Of a DNA stretch of 8,087 nucleotides, positions 1 to 7,392 are shown one piece after another (within the stretch, counting starts at the first letter, position 1; every line of letters starts with the position of its first letter). The notes beneath the pieces were generated by a model, which was not told where the DNA came from, did not search any database, and saw nothing but the letters and a program-made list of their open reading frames with translations. The position numbers were made by a program, and so were the translations under genes. The stretch comes from CAZKUN01 sp964555935 (lineage in GTDB: Bacteria; Armatimonadota; Zipacnadia; Zipacnadales; VGFC01): positions 1-8,087 of the forward strand of contig CAZKUN010000344.1 of NCBI GenBank assembly GCA_964555935.1. The letters are read 5' to 3'.

Positions 1-2509
1 CGGCGAGCCGCCCATCGCGGCCGTGGATGTAGTCGGGGCGGACGGCACCGCGACGGAGGTCGGCAGAATCCCGATCGACCAGCCAGGCGAGTCCGCGTAT
101 GAACTGACGCTGACCGTGCCGAGCGAGTACTTCGGCGTGCGACTGAGGCATACGAACCGCAAAGTGACGCCCGGAGTCGAGGACAATCGGCACTTGGTGG
201 TGAGCGAGATCCGCGTCACTGGCGCCCAGCGAGCGACCATGGGGCCGGCCGAATACGCGTTCTTCGGCGAGACCCAAGATGGACCGGCGCCGGGCCGCGG
301 GCAGACGATCAAGACCAAGCACCTCGAGTTGACGCTCTGGTCGGATGAGGCCCGCTGGTCACTCACGCACGTCCCGAGCGGATCGGCGCTCATCGGTGGA
401 CGGCCCGTGCTCCACATCAGAGGCCTCGACGTGGACCTGACCACGTACGAGCGCGAGGTCAATCGCGCGAAGGAGCAGCACGAGCTGGGTGAGGTCACGC
501 ATCTCACGCTGGAATACTCGAAGCCCGGCGAGCTGGACGTCACCTACGAGATTCTGCTGAGCGCTGATGGCGACGAGGCAATCGCGAGGCTCGGTTTCAC
601 GAACAACACGGGCGGCGAGTTGCAGGTCGGGCGACTGGCGCCGGTGGTGGCGACGGAAGTGAAGCTGGGTCGCTCGGTGTATGACTGGGCGATCATCGGG
701 GACGCGAAGGCGAACTCGCATCCATACAATACGGTGCGGGGCCGAGAACTGGAGGAGTTTGAGAGCTGGTGGTACGCGGCGGCGAAGAACCTCGAGACGG
801 GGCGGAGCGTGGTGTTAGGGAGCCTGAGTAACAGCAAGGGGTTGGGGCGATTCCTGGTGCTGCCGGGCGATGACGTGAGCGCGCGCGCGGCGGCGTACTT
901 GGACTATGAGGGGGCGACGATGCCGGCGGGGGCGAGCATTGAGGGCGAGTGGATGCTGGTGCATTTTGGCAAGCGGGGGACGGATGGGCTGGAACGGCTG
1001 GGAGAGCTGATCGCGAAGGACCATGGGATCGACTTGATGGCGGACCACCCCATCGACCCATACGACCTGACGCTGGTGGACGTGTTCAACACGTGGAACT
1101 CATACGGCTCCGCGGTCATGAAAGGGTTTGACTACGGGCACGACCGGGCGAAGCACGAGAACGCATACGAGGACCCCGACTGGCGCAAGGCCTGCGTCGC
1201 GAAGGTCTACGAACTGGGGCTGGAGCGGTTCGGCTACGCGCGGAACGGACCCGTCAACCGGGAAGGGCTGCCGACTCCGCTGGCGCGACGGTATGGTCAG
1301 CCGGATTTCTGGTTCAAGGCGGCGGAGCAGATCAGCAAGGACCACCCGGAGTTCTACATCGATGGGCGGGTCGACTTCAGTAACCCCGAGGTCATCGCCT
1401 TCGAGCGAGAGCGCGTGCGGCAGGCGTATGAGGGCAAGACGGCGGTGATGACATATGGGCTGGACTTCACGAATCGATGGGAGAAGCTCGACGGCCAATA
1501 TGATCCGTTCATGACCTCGGCGGAGACGTACCGAGCCGACATGGGCTTGTGGCGCGAGGCGGGCAACGCCCACCCGGAGCCGGTATACTGTCTGATGTGG
1601 ATGAACGTGGTGGGGATCAACTATGACATGCTCGACGTGATCCACATCGGGCATGACAGCGACCAGGGCTATGGCGGCGAGGGACTGACATTCACGCACG
1701 GGCTGACGCGCCAGATCAGCGGCCGGTACTTCCTGAACGGTCGGGTCTGGTGGAATAGCCCAGACAGCTACCACGTCTACTGCGGCGGGATTTACTCCTA
1801 CGAACAGGCAAAGACCCACGCGTCGTACTGCTCGCTGAGCGGGAATCTGGTACACCTCGCCGAGCCGCTGGCGGATGAGGAGATGCCGGAGGATCGCCTG
1901 GACATCATCCGGCGAGTTGCGCCGACGACGCCGGATACCGCGAGAGCCGTGGATGTGTTCGAGAACAACCCAGCGCGGCTGTGGGACATGCACGTGGAGC
2001 GCGAGTTTGGCGACTGGCATGTGGTGGGGCTGTTCAACGTGGACTATGACGGCGAGGGGACTTCGATCACGGAGGAGATCCGGTTCGCGGATCTCGGTCT
2101 GGACGCGGACGAGGAGTATCTTGTCTACGAGTTCTGGTCGAAGCAGTTCCTGGGCGCGCATGCCGAGAGCTTCACGCGGACCCTCTCCGCGCCGGACTGT
2201 GAAGTCTACGCGATCGTGGAGGCGCTGGATCGGCCGGTGCTGATGTCGACGAGTCGGCACGTGCGGCAGATGGCGTATGACATCCGCGGGCTGAGTTGGG
2301 ACGACGGAGTGCTTTCGGGGGCATCGCGGATGACGCAAGATGATCCGTATGAGCTGCGGATTCACGTGCCCGAGGGTTGGACGCTGGACGAGGCGAGCGC
2401 GGGCGAGTTGGAGGTGGCGACGGAGATGGACGGGCCCGTGCTGATGGTGAGATTCACGTCGCCGGTGAGCGAGGATACGGAGTGGGAAGTGAGGTTTGCG
2501 GAGAGGTAA
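1..2509 (+). CDS. Clan GH-D (GH36/GH27-like) glycoside hydrolase, 5'-truncated by window edge
   Basis: The frame is open from the first bases of the window, so the GTG at 23 is only an internal codon and the true start lies upstream. Residue numbers here count from that GTG. Residues 1-67 look like the end of a galactose-binding-type beta-sandwich, closing with a VVSEIRVTG-like strand. Residues about 95-320 resemble the GH36 N-terminal supersandwich. A (beta/alpha)8-like region follows at about 350-620. It holds FNTWNSYG (355-362), YGLDF with Asp481 as candidate nucleophile, and GHDSD with Asp545 or Asp547 as candidate acid/base. The 64-66 residue spacing fits the clan, and RVWWNSPD (574-581) resembles the clan's NDPD segment. 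Beta-rich domains fill 640-828, including TSRHVRQ. Family knowledge implies a retaining exo-glycosidase, often alpha-galactosidase, but the substrate cannot be read here. It converges on the minus-strand operon. The fold call is fairly firm and the specificity unknown. Confidence 0.8.
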   Translation, partial: GEPPIAAVDVVGADGTATEVGRIPIDQPGESAYELTLTVPSEYFGVRLRHTNRKVTPGVEDNRHLVVSEIRVTGAQRATMGPAEYAFFGETQDGPAPGRGQTIKTKHLELTLWSDEARWSLTHVPSGSALIGGRPVLHIRGLDVDLTTYEREVNRAKEQHELGEVTHLTLEYSKPGELDVTYEILLSADGDEAIARLGFTNNTGGELQVGRLAPVVATEVKLGRSVYDWAIIGDAKANSHPYNTVRGRELEEFESWWYAAAKNLETGRSVVLGSLSNSKGLGRFLVLPGDDVSARAAAYLDYEGATMPAGASIEGEWMLVHFGKRGTDGLERLGELIAKDHGIDLMADHPIDPYDLTLVDVFNTWNSYGSAVMKGFDYGHDRAKHENAYEDPDWRKACVAKVYELGLERFGYARNGPVNREGLPTPLARRYGQPDFWFKAAEQISKDHPEFYIDGRVDFSNPEVIAFERERVRQAYEGKTAVMTYGLDFTNRWEKLDGQYDPFMTSAETYRADMGLWREAGNAHPEPVYCLMWMNVVGINYDMLDVIHIGHDSDQGYGGEGLTFTHGLTRQISGRYFLNGRVWWNSPDSYHVYCGGIYSYEQAKTHASYCSLSGNLVHLAEPLADEEMPEDRLDIIRRVAPTTPDTARAVDVFENNPARLWDMHVEREFGDWHVVGLFNVDYDGEGTSITEEIRFADLGLDADEEYLVYEFWSKQFLGAHAESFTRTLSAPDCEVYAIVEALDRPVLMSTSRHVRQMAYDIRGLSWDDGVLSGASRMTQDDPYELRIHVPEGWTLDEASAGELEVATEMDGPVLMVRFTSPVSEDTEWEVRFAER

Positions 2510-2545
2510 GCCAGGGCGGCGATGCCGGGCGGCTGCCTCGGGCGC
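2510..2545. other. Convergent intergenic gap without a clear terminator
   Basis: Only 36 bases separate the stop codons of the glycoside hydrolase and the GNAT gene, which point at each other. A GC-rich imperfect hairpin can be drawn at about 2513-2538 (AGGGCGGC against GCTGCCT, with one bulge and one G-T pair). No T-run follows it on either strand, so it is not a standard intrinsic terminator. Confidence 0.4.
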
Positions 2546-3466
2546 TTACGGAAGCTCCCGCTTCAACACCGCGAACCGCCGCGTCTCTCTGAATCCAAAC
2601 TTCAAGTACACCTTCGCCGCCGTCTCGTCGCTCGTCCAGAGCACCCACGCGTTGTGCAAGCCATGCGCGCGCATCGTGTCGAGACACTTCGCCAGCAGAA
2701 CCGTGCCGATGCCCTGTCCCTGCATGTCCTCTCTCACTCCGAACGGGCCGAAGTGCTCGCCACGGAACTGGCAATACCCCACCACCTCCGATTCGCGCGT
2801 CGCGACGACGACTTGCCCGGCGAAGTCGAGCAGCAGCTCCCGCGCGTCTCGGAGCCAGTCGTGGGGCATGTGGTCGCGCAGGAAAGCGAGGAACTCAGGG
2901 ATCTCAGTCCCGCCCAGCAGGTGGACGTCCGTGCCCCGCGCGCGCAGATTGTCCTCTCGGTCCTGCCACTTCGCGTAATCCAGCAGCACGATATTCGCGT
3001 CCATGCTCATCGGCCGGGACGTGACCTCAAACCCCCGCTTCAGCAGGAACTGAAGCCCCTCCGCGTGGTCATTCTCATCGACGCCCGGCACGAAGTAGTT
3101 GGGCAGATACGGCGAGATCAGCAACTGCTTGCGCCCATCCATCAGCTCCACCGCGCGGCCGAGCAGAGCGGCGCCGACGCCTCGCCGGCGATGGTCCGGA
3201 CGGGCCCCAAACGCAGTGATCCACCCCGTGTCAGAATCCATCTCTCCCCCGAACGGCTCTGTTCGCAGAATGAGCAGACAGAACCCAACCACCTCGCCAC
3301 CGATCTCGGCGACGAGCAGTTTCTCCGGATCGAAGTTCGGGTCGAGAATCACCTTCCGGCGGAGCGACAGCCGGTAGATCTGGTCGTGCGGCAGCGCCGC
3401 GTTCCACACGCCAATCAACGCGTCCTCATCCGCGCCCCGATAGCCTCGAATCACAGGGTCTCCCAT
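2546..3466 (-). CDS. Tandem-domain GNAT family N-acetyltransferase
   Basis: The 306-residue protein contains two GNAT (Gcn5-related acetyltransferase) units. Each normally binds acyl-CoA and transfers the acyl group to an amine. The first unit (about 5-150) has the acyl-CoA pyrophosphate loop RRRGVGA at 93-99. The second (about 178-306) has QGQGIGT at 249-255 and the typical C-terminal segment AAKVYLKFGF at 283-292. In double-GNAT proteins one unit is often degenerate, but here both loops look intact. The ATG at 3466 is preferred because a GGGAGGA ribosome binding site lies four bases upstream. A TTG at 3520 would extend the protein 18 residues into the lyase gene with no such site. The gene is the last visible one of the set, 31 bases after the lyase stop. 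The acceptor is unknown; an amino sugar is possible from context, but these proteins often act on antibiotics, peptides or polyamines. No signal peptide is visible, so it is probably cytoplasmic. Confidence 0.9.
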   Translation of the reverse strand: MGDPVIRGYRGADEDALIGVWNAALPHDQIYRLSLRRKVILDPNFDPEKLLVAEIGGEVVGFCLLILRTEPFGGEMDSDTGWITAFGARPDHRRRGVGAALLGRAVELMDGRKQLLISPYLPNYFVPGVDENDHAEGLQFLLKRGFEVTSRPMSMDANIVLLDYAKWQDREDNLRARGTDVHLLGGTEIPEFLAFLRDHMPHDWLRDARELLLDFAGQVVVATRESEVVGYCQFRGEHFGPFGVREDMQGQGIGTVLLAKCLDTMRAHGLHNAWVLWTSDETAAKVYLKFGFRETRRFAVLKRELP

Positions 3467-3470
3467 GCTG

Positions 3471-3477
3471 TCCTCCC
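3471..3477 (-). promoter_or_regulatory. Shine-Dalgarno site of the GNAT gene
   Basis: GGGAGGA on the minus strand ends four bases before the ATG at 3466. It is the strongest ribosome binding site in the window and decides the GNAT start. It lies in the 31-base gap after the lyase stop, so the gene can be translated independently of upstream ribosomes. Confidence 0.75.
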
Positions 3478-3497
3478 GCCATCCCTCTCCACGCGCG

Positions 3498-6422
3498 TCA
3501 TTCCCCAGGCCGCAACTCAACTACAACTGGCATGTAGTCGCGATACGGCACCTCGAGCACCGAGACACCGCCCTCAGTTCTGTTCGAGACGCCATCCGTC
3601 GCCGCCTGCCATTTCCCCGCAATCATCAGAGCGATGGGGTCGTCCTGCTCGATGTCCGTCGACGCGACGCTGAGCTGCAGGTTCTCACCCTCGCGCCTTG
3701 CCATCACGAAGCATGGTCGGCTGTTGAAGCGCAGCAACTCGTCACCCAGATCGCCCTCGCCGAAGAGCACGTACCCCACCGTCCCCGTTGCTTCGTCCGC
3801 CACCACATGCGCGCGCGAGTCCGACTGCAGAATGCGTGGCGGGGCGTCGGCGAACGCGTTGGCCTCATCAGGCGTCGTGCTGACCAGGATCGTATACGCG
3901 CATGCGCCATCCTCCGGCTTCTCGCCATGGTCGATGTAAGCCAGCGCGAAGTCGCCGACACTGGGCTCGAAATACTGCTCGTTCTCGGCCATTGTCTCGT
4001 GGCGGTACTGCCGCTTCTGGTAGTTGATGATCGGGTTGTCGTCCGCATCCCTCAGGCACTTCTCGATCATGTACGTCCAGCTCTGCTCCCCGCGCCGCAC
4101 CCGTAGCGACCCCGAGCCGGGATGCAGCACGTAGCCGACGCCCTTGCTATCCACGATGGAGTGAGCCGCGCCGTCATCGAGTTGCGCCTCATAGGGGAAC
4201 TCGGTGATCCGCGCTCCGTCGATCCATATCGGCTCGGACCGATCTGCCAAACTGCGCTGCAGGAGTGTCGTTACCGCGGGCCGCGGTTCTTCGCTCGTGA
4301 TGTCGCTGGTGATGACGGTGATTCGATTCCCAAAACAGAACGCGGACTTCCTGAAGTGCACGTCCTTGCCCTGGAAATCCATGCCCCAGATGCCGTCCTC
4401 CCCGAGCCGCGTGCCGCCCGCGAAGGTCGTCGGGTTGGCATGCATCGCGTACCCATTGAAGATCTCATGCGGCGGCCGCACCAGGCTCGTCGTGCCGGGC
4501 CAGTGGCACCAATTCCAGCCATCGTAACTGTACCCGCCCGCCTCGATCGATGGCGGTTCTCCGCCCGGCGCAACGTAGATCGCGCCGTTCCTGGCGTACC
4601 GCGCGTAGTTGTTCGTCTGCTGCCAGCCGTAGATCTCGACGCCTCGCCAGAACTTGATCATGCCGACGATGCTGATGAGCCAATCGTCCCGGCGATGCAG
4701 CGCCGCGGCCGTGCCGTTCATCGTCTTGTGTCCCGTCAGCTTCAGCGGCTCGATGCCATCCGCGAGCCACGCGGCGGCAGGCTCAGTAGAGTGGTCCTCC
4801 GTCAGCGTTAGGTACAGGCCGGCCATCTCGCGATCAAGCGCCTCGGTCCCATCAGGCGTCCCCATCTCCGCGAGGGCTCTTGCTTCGCTGGCGAGGCTGT
4901 GGCCTTGGGGCGTGCCGGCGCGCCCGTTCATGTTCGGCGGCTGAATGTGGTTGACCGAGGCAAACGCCATCGCGAGCACGTAGCTCCTCATGTGCTCGTG
5001 CGCCCGGGGCGCGATGCGGAACGTGGTGTCGGCGAGGGTCCGCGCGGCGCGAATCGGGAAAGGCATCGAATACGACGCGTAGGCGTAATGATGCATCCAG
5101 TGGTGGTAGGCCGACCCGTCCGGCCCCAGCGTCTTCGGATTCACGAGTGCCATGCTGTAGTAGCGTTGGATGATGCGCATCCAGTGCAGGCGCTCAACAT
5201 CATCCGGGATCATGCTGATCGTCGGCAGCAGCGCCTGGTTCGAGAGATGAAGCCGATCCATGTTGGCGAACGGCTCCTCGGCCAGCGCCGGCTCGCCCTC
5301 AGCGAGTTGGTACAGGATCGCGAGCGCCATCTCGCGGAGCAGGCCCGCCTCCGCGAGCACATCGCGCATGGCGTAGAAAGCGTGCGGATAGGCGCGATAG
5401 ACGTAGCCGCTGCCCATGCCCCGCAGCCCGCTTCCGTAGCCCCATCCCTGGTCCAGGAAATGCTCGCAGAGCAGCACGAACGTGTCCCTGACTTCGTCCC
5501 GCTGCTCGCCCTCCGCCGCCTGCGAGTACGCGTCCTTCACCTTGCCGCAGAAGACCATGTACTCCCCGACATCGATAGCATCGGGGGGCTTGATGAACGA
5601 GGCTCCGTCGATCGGGAGGCCCGTCACAATGTCACCGTCGCGGCGGATCTTCCAGGCCTCAGTCTGGCGGCGGATCTCCGCCATCAGCTCGGGCGACGCG
5701 CCTTTGCCCGAGCGCGACAACGCCGGCAGCGATAGCTCCGCGACCTTCGCCATGTCGACGCGCTCCGCATCACTGACGACAGTCGCGCGCTCCGGAAGCC
5801 ACGGGCGATTCACGGCCAGGTCGCGAACAGATACCATGACCGAACTCGGGTCGCTGAGCCCACCCTCGACTCCGATCCACGGCATCTGGTGGCTCCGCGG
5901 CACCGCGACGGCCGCGTTTGCTGAGAAGCGGTCCAAGTGGAGTTGCCCCTCCCCACTCGGAGCGCGGATGCGGATGCCATCAATCGGCGGCATCGGGTCA
6001 GGCAGGATCTCCGCATATGGCGCGCCCAGCGGACGCCAGCCCGTGAACTCGATCACGAACCAGCACCGGCCCGCAACATCATCGCCAACCAGCAGCTCTA
6101 GGTGGATGAGACTCTTAGCGGCGACCTGATTGTGGAGCCACATGACGAGCGCGCTACCGGGAGCTTTCCCATTGGGAGCAACCAGCTCCCCAAGCGCTGC
6201 CGCGTCGCGATACGTCAGCGTTGCGTCGGGCGAGTTCCAGGACCATTGGAGGCTCTGAGCGCCGGACTTGTAGCGCGATCCGGTCAGCCCGATCTCTCCG
6301 GCCGATGCGCTCCAGCCGGCGAGGTCGTCCGCCGTCTCGAAGCCGATGAAAGCGGCGGGATCGCCCTGAGAATGCGCGATTCCCGCGACCATCGCCAGTA
6401 GCGCAACAGTGCGGATCATCAT
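3498..6422 (-). CDS. Secreted chondroitinase ABC-like polysaccharide lyase (family PL8)
   Basis: A 974-residue homologue of Proteus chondroitin sulfate ABC lyase, which cleaves hexosaminyl-uronate bonds of chondroitin/dermatan by beta-elimination. Residues 1-19 form a signal peptide (Arg4, hydrophobic 5-16, likely cut near AHS/QG), so it acts outside the cytoplasm. Residues about 25-170 match the N-terminal jelly-roll domain (GAQSLQWSW at 54-62, EFTGWRPLG at 125-133). An alpha/alpha toroid follows (about 210-540), then a beta-sandwich region to the end, with GWNWCHWPGTT at 635-645. The catalytic tetrad aligns with His501, Tyr508, Arg560 and Glu653 of the Proteus enzyme as recalled: His444, Tyr451, Arg501 and Glu596, at near-identical spacing. 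Length is close to the family's roughly 1000 residues. The start at 6422 overlaps the deacetylase stop as ATGA; the next codon is also ATG. Exact substrate (chondroitin, dermatan, hyaluronan or a related polymer) and endo/exo mode are not determinable. Confidence 0.93.
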   Translation of the reverse strand: MMIRTVALLAMVAGIAHSQGDPAAFIGFETADDLAGWSASAGEIGLTGSRYKSGAQSLQWSWNSPDATLTYRDAAALGELVAPNGKAPGSALVMWLHNQVAAKSLIHLELLVGDDVAGRCWFVIEFTGWRPLGAPYAEILPDPMPPIDGIRIRAPSGEGQLHLDRFSANAAVAVPRSHQMPWIGVEGGLSDPSSVMVSVRDLAVNRPWLPERATVVSDAERVDMAKVAELSLPALSRSGKGASPELMAEIRRQTEAWKIRRDGDIVTGLPIDGASFIKPPDAIDVGEYMVFCGKVKDAYSQAAEGEQRDEVRDTFVLLCEHFLDQGWGYGSGLRGMGSGYVYRAYPHAFYAMRDVLAEAGLLREMALAILYQLAEGEPALAEEPFANMDRLHLSNQALLPTISMIPDDVERLHWMRIIQRYYSMALVNPKTLGPDGSAYHHWMHHYAYASYSMPFPIRAARTLADTTFRIAPRAHEHMRSYVLAMAFASVNHIQPPNMNGRAGTPQGHSLASEARALAEMGTPDGTEALDREMAGLYLTLTEDHSTEPAAAWLADGIEPLKLTGHKTMNGTAAALHRRDDWLISIVGMIKFWRGVEIYGWQQTNNYARYARNGAIYVAPGGEPPSIEAGGYSYDGWNWCHWPGTTSLVRPPHEIFNGYAMHANPTTFAGGTRLGEDGIWGMDFQGKDVHFRKSAFCFGNRITVITSDITSEEPRPAVTTLLQRSLADRSEPIWIDGARITEFPYEAQLDDGAAHSIVDSKGVGYVLHPGSGSLRVRRGEQSWTYMIEKCLRDADDNPIINYQKRQYRHETMAENEQYFEPSVGDFALAYIDHGEKPEDGACAYTILVSTTPDEANAFADAPPRILQSDSRAHVVADEATGTVGYVLFGEGDLGDELLRFNSRPCFVMARREGENLQLSVASTDIEQDDPIALMIAGKWQAATDGVSNRTEGGVSVLEVPYRDYMPVVVELRPGE

Positions 6423-6432
6423 AGCATCTCCT
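6419..6432 (-). promoter_or_regulatory. ATGA start/stop overlap with AGGAG site coupling deacetylase and lyase
   Basis: On the minus strand an AGGAG motif (6432-6428) is followed by ATGCT and then ATGATG. The first ATG (6422-6420) overlaps the TGA of the deacetylase (6421-6419), a four-base arrangement typical of translational coupling. The second ATG (6419) is eight bases from AGGAG, so either methionine could start the lyase. The two choices differ by one residue. Confidence 0.8.
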
Positions 6433-7123
6433 TCACTTCGCGCATCCGCGATTCGTCCACAGCGAACGCCTGGGCATGCTCTGTGCCGATTCCGATTCCG
6501 TGGATGCGGGTGCGGGCCTCGTACCAATCCCAGTAGGGGTAGCCGCCCTCGCCGCGGCCGATGGCGAAGCAGTCGAAGGCCTGCTTCCACTCCTGCATCT
6601 CGTCGCTGATGTCGACGAACGTGTAGGGCCGGAATCCCTCGGGATCTTCCCAGTTGTCGGCATAGTAGAATCGCGCCCAGCGGGCCCGTTTAGGGCTCTC
6701 TGGGCCCAAATCGAAGTGTGGGTTGGCGGCCATGAAGAAGCCGCGATGGGCCAGGTGGTGGGCGGCGATATGGTCTGAGTGGATGCTGCCCTTCCAGTGG
6801 GCGATGATGACCGTCGGCTGGAGCTTGCGGAGCAGAATGGCGATCTCGCGAGCGACATCATCGGTGGCGGTGAGTTCGGCGTCTTTGTAGGGCAGATAGT
6901 GCGAAGTGATGCCAAGAACCCCGCAGGCGGAATCGGCCTCAGCGCGCTTCTGAGCGCCGTATTCAACAGTTGAGAGATTCGGGTTGCCCTTCTCGCCGAG
7001 GGTCAGCTGGATGATGTGCGCGTCCCATCCGGCGCGAACGTGCTTGCGCATCGTGGCGCCGGCGCTGAACTCCATGTCGGCGGCGTGGGCGGCGATAGCA
7101 ACCATGCACTGACGGTCGGCCAT
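6419..7123 (-). CDS. PIG-L/LmbE family deacetylase-like protein with altered catalytic motif
   Basis: The 234-residue length is usual for the PIG-L/LmbE family, zinc-dependent enzymes that remove N-acetyl groups from GlcNAc conjugates (MshB, BshB, PIG-L) or act on other N-acyl substrates. The N-terminal motif reads AHAADMEFSAG (12-22), where the classic form is AHPDDxE. Candidate zinc ligands are His13, Asp16 and His118 (in HSDH, 115-118). Asp15 of MshB, the general base, aligns with Ala15. The rest of the fold is recognisable: LTLGEKG at 41-46, a VIIAHW strand at 105-110, FVDISDEMQEWKQAF at 169-183 and EHAQAF at 215-220. No signal peptide is visible, so it is probably cytoplasmic. The ATG at 7123 has an AGGGGG site nine bases upstream. 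Another ATG at 7105 is closer to the core but has no such site. It is first in the minus-strand set and overlaps the lyase start. Family is firm; activity and substrate are open. Confidence 0.88.
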   Translation of the reverse strand: MADRQCMVAIAAHAADMEFSAGATMRKHVRAGWDAHIIQLTLGEKGNPNLSTVEYGAQKRAEADSACGVLGITSHYLPYKDAELTATDDVAREIAILLRKLQPTVIIAHWKGSIHSDHIAAHHLAHRGFFMAANPHFDLGPESPKRARWARFYYADNWEDPEGFRPYTFVDISDEMQEWKQAFDCFAIGRGEGGYPYWDWYEARTRIHGIGIGTEHAQAFAVDESRMREVKEML

Positions 7124-7132
7124 GTGGAAGAA

Positions 7133-7138
7133 CCCCCT
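7133..7138 (-). promoter_or_regulatory. Weak Shine-Dalgarno site of the PIG-L gene
   Basis: AGGGGG on the minus strand lies nine bases before the ATG at 7123. It differs from the consensus AGGAGG at one position and supports this start over the internal ATG at 7105. Confidence 0.5.
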
Positions 7139-7192
7139 GTCGAAGGAGTGCTTCCGAGCCGAGGTGGCAACGTCCTCCCGACTAGGACTTTC

Positions 7193-7209
7193 GGCCCCCC
7201 GGAGGAGCC
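7193..7209 (-). other. Small GC-rich hairpin in the operon leader
   Basis: On the minus strand GGCTCC pairs with GGGGCC (one G-T pair) around a TCCGG loop, about 70 bases upstream of the deacetylase ATG. It would sit in the 5' leader if transcription starts further up. No T-run follows, so it is not a standard terminator. Short GC-rich hairpins arise often by chance. Confidence 0.25.
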
Positions 7210-7240
7210 TTCCGGTTGGGCGACAGCGTGTCTACAAAAA

Positions 7241-7258
7241 CAGGCCGAATCAGGCCGA
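7241..7258. repeat. Two adjacent copies of CAGGCCGA
   Basis: CAGGCCGA occurs at 7241-7248 and again at 7251-7258, so the two copies are in register at a 10-base period, about one helical turn. AAAAAC lies just before the pair (7236-7241) and again just after it (7269-7274). Confidence 0.7.
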
Positions 7259-7293
7259 TTTCGGAGGGAAAAACGCGCTCGCCCCCCCAGGTT

Positions 7294-7333
7294 TACCCTC
7301 GATTCGAGGCCCCGACGCCGCCTATACCCTCGA
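7294..7333. repeat. Direct repeat TACCCTCGA with embedded palindrome
   Basis: TACCCTCGA occurs at 7294-7302 and 7325-7333, 31 bases apart. The first copy runs into a perfect inverted repeat, CCTCGA-T-TCGAGG, at 7297-7309. A dyad of this size could be a protein-binding site; no regulator is identified in the window. Confidence 0.55.
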
Positions 7334-7353
7334 AAACGGCCCCCGAACCCGTG

Positions 7354-7392
7354 TTTTCGCGATTCGGCTAGCAAGGGCCCCCTTTTCGCGAT
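7354..7392. repeat. Direct repeat TTTTCGCGAT
   Basis: A perfect 10-mer occurs at 7354-7363 and 7383-7392, 29 bases apart. The first copy runs into the CGATTCGGCTAGCA repeat and the second is followed by GAATCG. Confidence 0.65.

Noticed and set aside
1100..2365. 421-codon open frame on the minus strand inside the glycoside hydrolase gene
   Set aside because: It is antisense to a clearly homologous enzyme, is rich in Arg/His/Pro/Val and has no recognisable domain. High-GC genes routinely leave such open antisense frames.
2522..3673. 383-codon plus-strand open frame across the GNAT gene
   Set aside because: It is opposite the GNAT gene and the lyase 3' end, with Arg/Gln/Pro/His-rich composition and no domain; the minus strand carries both GNAT loops.
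4122..5735. Plus-strand open frames (4122-4811, 4899-5735) opposite the lyase
   Set aside because: The lyase frame has clear family motifs throughout; the plus-strand products are Arg-rich shadows without domains.
6423..6590. N-terminal extension of the lyase by 56 residues
   Set aside because: The extension lies in the deacetylase gene, is Arg/Pro-rich and would bury the signal peptide. The ATG at 6422 has an AGGAG site and an ATGA overlap.
7003..7374. 123-codon minus-strand open frame overlapping the deacetylase 5' end
   Set aside because: It is in a different frame from the recognised deacetylase and translates to low-complexity Pro/Thr/Ser sequence.
7193..7382. G-quadruplex potential on the minus strand from several G-runs
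   Set aside because: The runs of five to seven G are tens of bases apart, too far for a standard four-run quadruplex.
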